A DNA stretch of 64,000 nucleotides from Montifringilla adamsi (Eukaryota; Chordata; Aves; Passeriformes; Passeridae): the NCBI GenBank assembly GCA_017590115.1, contig JAGGNK010015114.1, positions 1,929,307 through 1,993,306 on the forward strand, in the 5' to 3' direction. Of the stretch, positions 61,755-64,000 are shown piece by piece (positions within the stretch are counted from its first letter, which is position 1; each line of letters opens with the position of its first letter). The notes under the pieces were generated by a model that was given only the letters and a program-made list of their open reading frames with translations, was not told where the DNA came from and made no database searches. The translations under genes were made by a program, and so were the position numbers.

Positions 61755-62099
61755 TGTGAGAAACAACCGCTCACTTTTTAAAATCTTAAAGGTTTATTAA
61801 ACCTTAACAAAAAAATACAAGAAAAGGATTAAATAAGGAAAAAATACCAGGATGGAAGCTCCCCCTGTGGCTGCCAGCCACATGGCTCATCTACAAAATG
61901 GATGCTCTGCCTTTCATATCCTTCGCCCCCCTGAAAGTTTTGTCAGTCAGCTCTTTTTCTGCCATCCACTGATGGACATTACTTTTTACATCTTGATTGG
62001 AGGTCAGGTGTTTTGTAGCTCCTCCTGGTACCAGTCCAGCCTCCTCTAAATATCTTGACTACTAAGGTGGGAAGGGAAAGAGGACCATGGAATGACACA
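61755..62099 (-). mobile_element. Solo LTR of an endogenous retrovirus, 345 bp, minus strand
   Basis: On the plus strand the element starts TGTGAG and ends GACACA, so on the minus strand it reads TGTGTC...CTCACA with canonical TG/CA ends. ATAA occurs immediately before (61751-61754) and after (62100-62103), a 4-bp target-site duplication as expected for class I (ERV1-like) integration. TTTATT at 61793-61798 is AATAAA on the minus strand, about 38 bases before the LTR 3' end, confirming orientation. The body (CTGTGGCTGCCAGCCACATG, TTGATTGGAGGTCAGGTGTT) is familiar from songbird LTRs. No internal viral sequence flanks it. Confidence 0.82.
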
Positions 62100-64000
62100 A
62101 TAACATTACTATAAATCTATATAATATCTATCTTTTAATTGTGAGAGCCAACTATTACATTACTTATCTAGAACAGTAATATATTTTCTATTATGAATAT
62201 AATAGGAAAAAACCCCCAAAACATCTAGTTCATATGAAAAATGTTAAAAGACTTTAAATACTGAGTATAGGACAGCAAAATTAACTAAGTTCAGTTCTCT
62301 TTTAAAAATAATTTTTATCCTGCATAAAAAAGAGCTACATTCCCCTCTGAGTTTTCCTTGAAATACTCTATGTGAAAACAAAATAAAAAATATTATTTTC
62401 CAACATTCTGAGAGCCAGTAGAGTAGGATCTCTCTACTGCTATTTGTAGATCCTAAGTATTCTAAGTATTCAGATAATTTATTTTTATCATGCTCCTTGA
62501 TCCTCAAATGTTACTAAATTTTAGAAAATATGCTGAGGATTTAAATCAGATGTGTCCCAGTCAACATTTCACACACCTTATGGAACTTGCTTGCCTGAAG
62601 TTCTGCTCATGCAAGTCCATCAGTGGGTCTCCAACCCACTCACCAAAACAAAGCTGCAGAAAAACTGAAATACTCAGGAACTGTTATCAGGAAATTTGCT
62701 TTCCAAGACTACTCAGAAGATACTGATGAACAATGAATAAAATTACATCTATTCCAAGGAGATTTTGATGCAGTTCTCTACCTGTATGAAATGACAGCAG
62801 AAAACCGGAATTCAAGAATTCCTATATTGGTAAAGGAAATAGATAAGGAAGTACCTAGCCTACAAACTATGACAAGACACTAAATTTGCAGCATGTTTTT
62901 TTTTCCATTCCACACTTCAGGCCCATCAACATTTGTTTCACACTAGCAGATTCTATGAAACACATTCCCATTTAAAATAGCATAAACCCTGTATCTGGTT
63001 CTTCCTGCTGTTCATACCACTTATGTTTTTACTGATGTATAGTAAAAATCAGGTAAATGTTATTTTTATTTGGCAGTGGCTGGGAAGATGCTTAGTGAAC
63101 ATAGCAACAAAAAAAAAACTAAATAAAAACACAGAAGTAACTTTAAGAAATATAAACTCTTCAGATTATTACAGTGTTCTATCATTTTAGCATTAATATA
63201 GGTATGTTCCATCTCATTTCTTCAAGTTTGAAAATAGCAAGGTTAATTATGTGAAGAACTGTAACAAAGTAATTAGATTATCATGTAATTATTTTTAGGG
63301 GAAATAAAATATTTATAAAAATCATAGAGGCTAAGAAAGGCCTCAGGAGATGGGAGGTGGAGCTGTTAGGAGGCCTTAACTATTACGTCAATTTATTTGT
63401 GTCCAGCTGTGCTCATTGAACAATAGTTAAAAAGGAAAATTGCCTAAAAAATATTTACTGGGTATGGAAATCAATACTCCTCCCTACCAGGAAGCTGGCA
63501 GCCTGTTAGCCACAAACCAGAAGATTCAAGGCATCCTGAGCAGAGTGGTGATGGGAAGAGAGTTTCTGTGTTTAATGAGCTATTTTAGCACCCCAAGCAG
63601 TGCACCTGTAACAGTCATGGGAATTATCCAGCGGCAGGGAGGGGAGGAAGTGCTGCAGTCTACAGCTGCCAGAAAGAAACTAAGAATTCTCCAGTTTTGC
63701 CTAAAAATGATGAAGTGTGAAGACTGCAGACACCAACCTGGAAAGGAAATGAAAGGAAGGTCCTACTAGGATTTCACTTATTTGAGTGCAGCATCTGGCA
63801 CCTAAAACAGAGAGTGCCCCAATTCCAGCTCTGAGGCCCTGGGTGTGTGCCATACACAGCAGCTGTGCTCGCAGCACTCTACAAAAGCTTTACCTCGGCA
63901 TCCTCTGGACTCCTCACCACACTTCAGAACTGCTTTAGTTTTCAAATAACCCTTACTTCTGTGACATCCCATTTGGGAGCTGGAGTTTGAAGTGGAGTTA
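62100..64000. other. Non-coding stretch, no supported gene
   Basis: AT-rich unique sequence. The 109-codon plus frame at 63440-63769 begins at TTG and has no recognisable product. No repeat family named. The window end may cut into further unique sequence. Confidence 0.42.

Noticed and set aside
17847..62099. The LTRs as ends of a single full-length provirus
   Set aside because: The three LTRs belong to different families or orientations, are far apart, have their own flanking duplications, and no gag, pol or env sequence lies between them.
1..64000. Bacterial operon, phage, CRISPR or plasmid features
   Set aside because: No dense coding, no ribosome-binding-site pattern and no regularly spaced repeats. 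Avian retroelements show this is a vertebrate nuclear sequence.

Overview
This window looks like nuclear DNA of a bird, most probably a passerine. The sequence is AT-rich, has no operon-like organisation and shows no protein I can recognise. It carries avian interspersed repeats: a CR1 LINE 3' terminus ending in the tandem (CCATGATT) signature near 45.75-45.80 kb, a tRNA-Ile-derived SINE with a CR1-like tail of the TguSINE1 type at about 45.91-46.05 kb, and three solo retroviral LTRs (17.85-18.26, 28.69-29.28 and 61.76-62.10 kb) of families I recognise from songbird genomes. Recognition is from memory, not from a database search.

Layout. 0-17.8 kb: unique AT-rich sequence with a perfect 19-bp fold-back hairpin at 10.45-10.50 kb and a 26-base poly-A run at 11.34 kb. 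17.8-24.5 kb: a solo LTR with a near-consensus antisense splice donor, a 13-bp-stem hairpin at 20.77 kb, an isolated small CpG island at 20.98-21.18 kb, a 139-bp tandem duplication just beyond it, a triple 21-bp repeat at 23.55 kb and a weak CpG cluster at 24.4 kb. 24.5-43 kb: mostly featureless, with a second solo LTR (perfect 12-bp terminal inverted repeat and 4-bp target duplication), a 242-bp tandem duplication at 32 kb, a TA microsatellite at 36.9 kb and a 22-bp perfect palindrome at 39.4 kb. 43-46.1 kb: a 366/376-bp GC-rich tandem duplication, then a cluster of MIR-like, CR1 and tRNA-SINE fragments. 46-64 kb: one candidate exon at 48.0 kb, poly-T tracts at 53.3-53.6 kb, an old CR1/L3-like fragment at 55.1-55.5 kb and a third solo LTR on the minus strand.

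No complete protein-coding gene, rRNA, functional tRNA, CRISPR array or intact retroelement could be supported. The open frames present (longest 183 and 186 codons) are within what AT-moderate non-coding DNA gives by chance over 128 kb of strand. The best reading is an intergenic region or large intron(s). Candidate exons are given at low confidence and need alignment or RNA evidence. The most notable items are the 19-bp hairpin flanked by 7-bp direct repeats, three young tandem duplications, the isolated CpG island, and the solo LTRs with intact termini.
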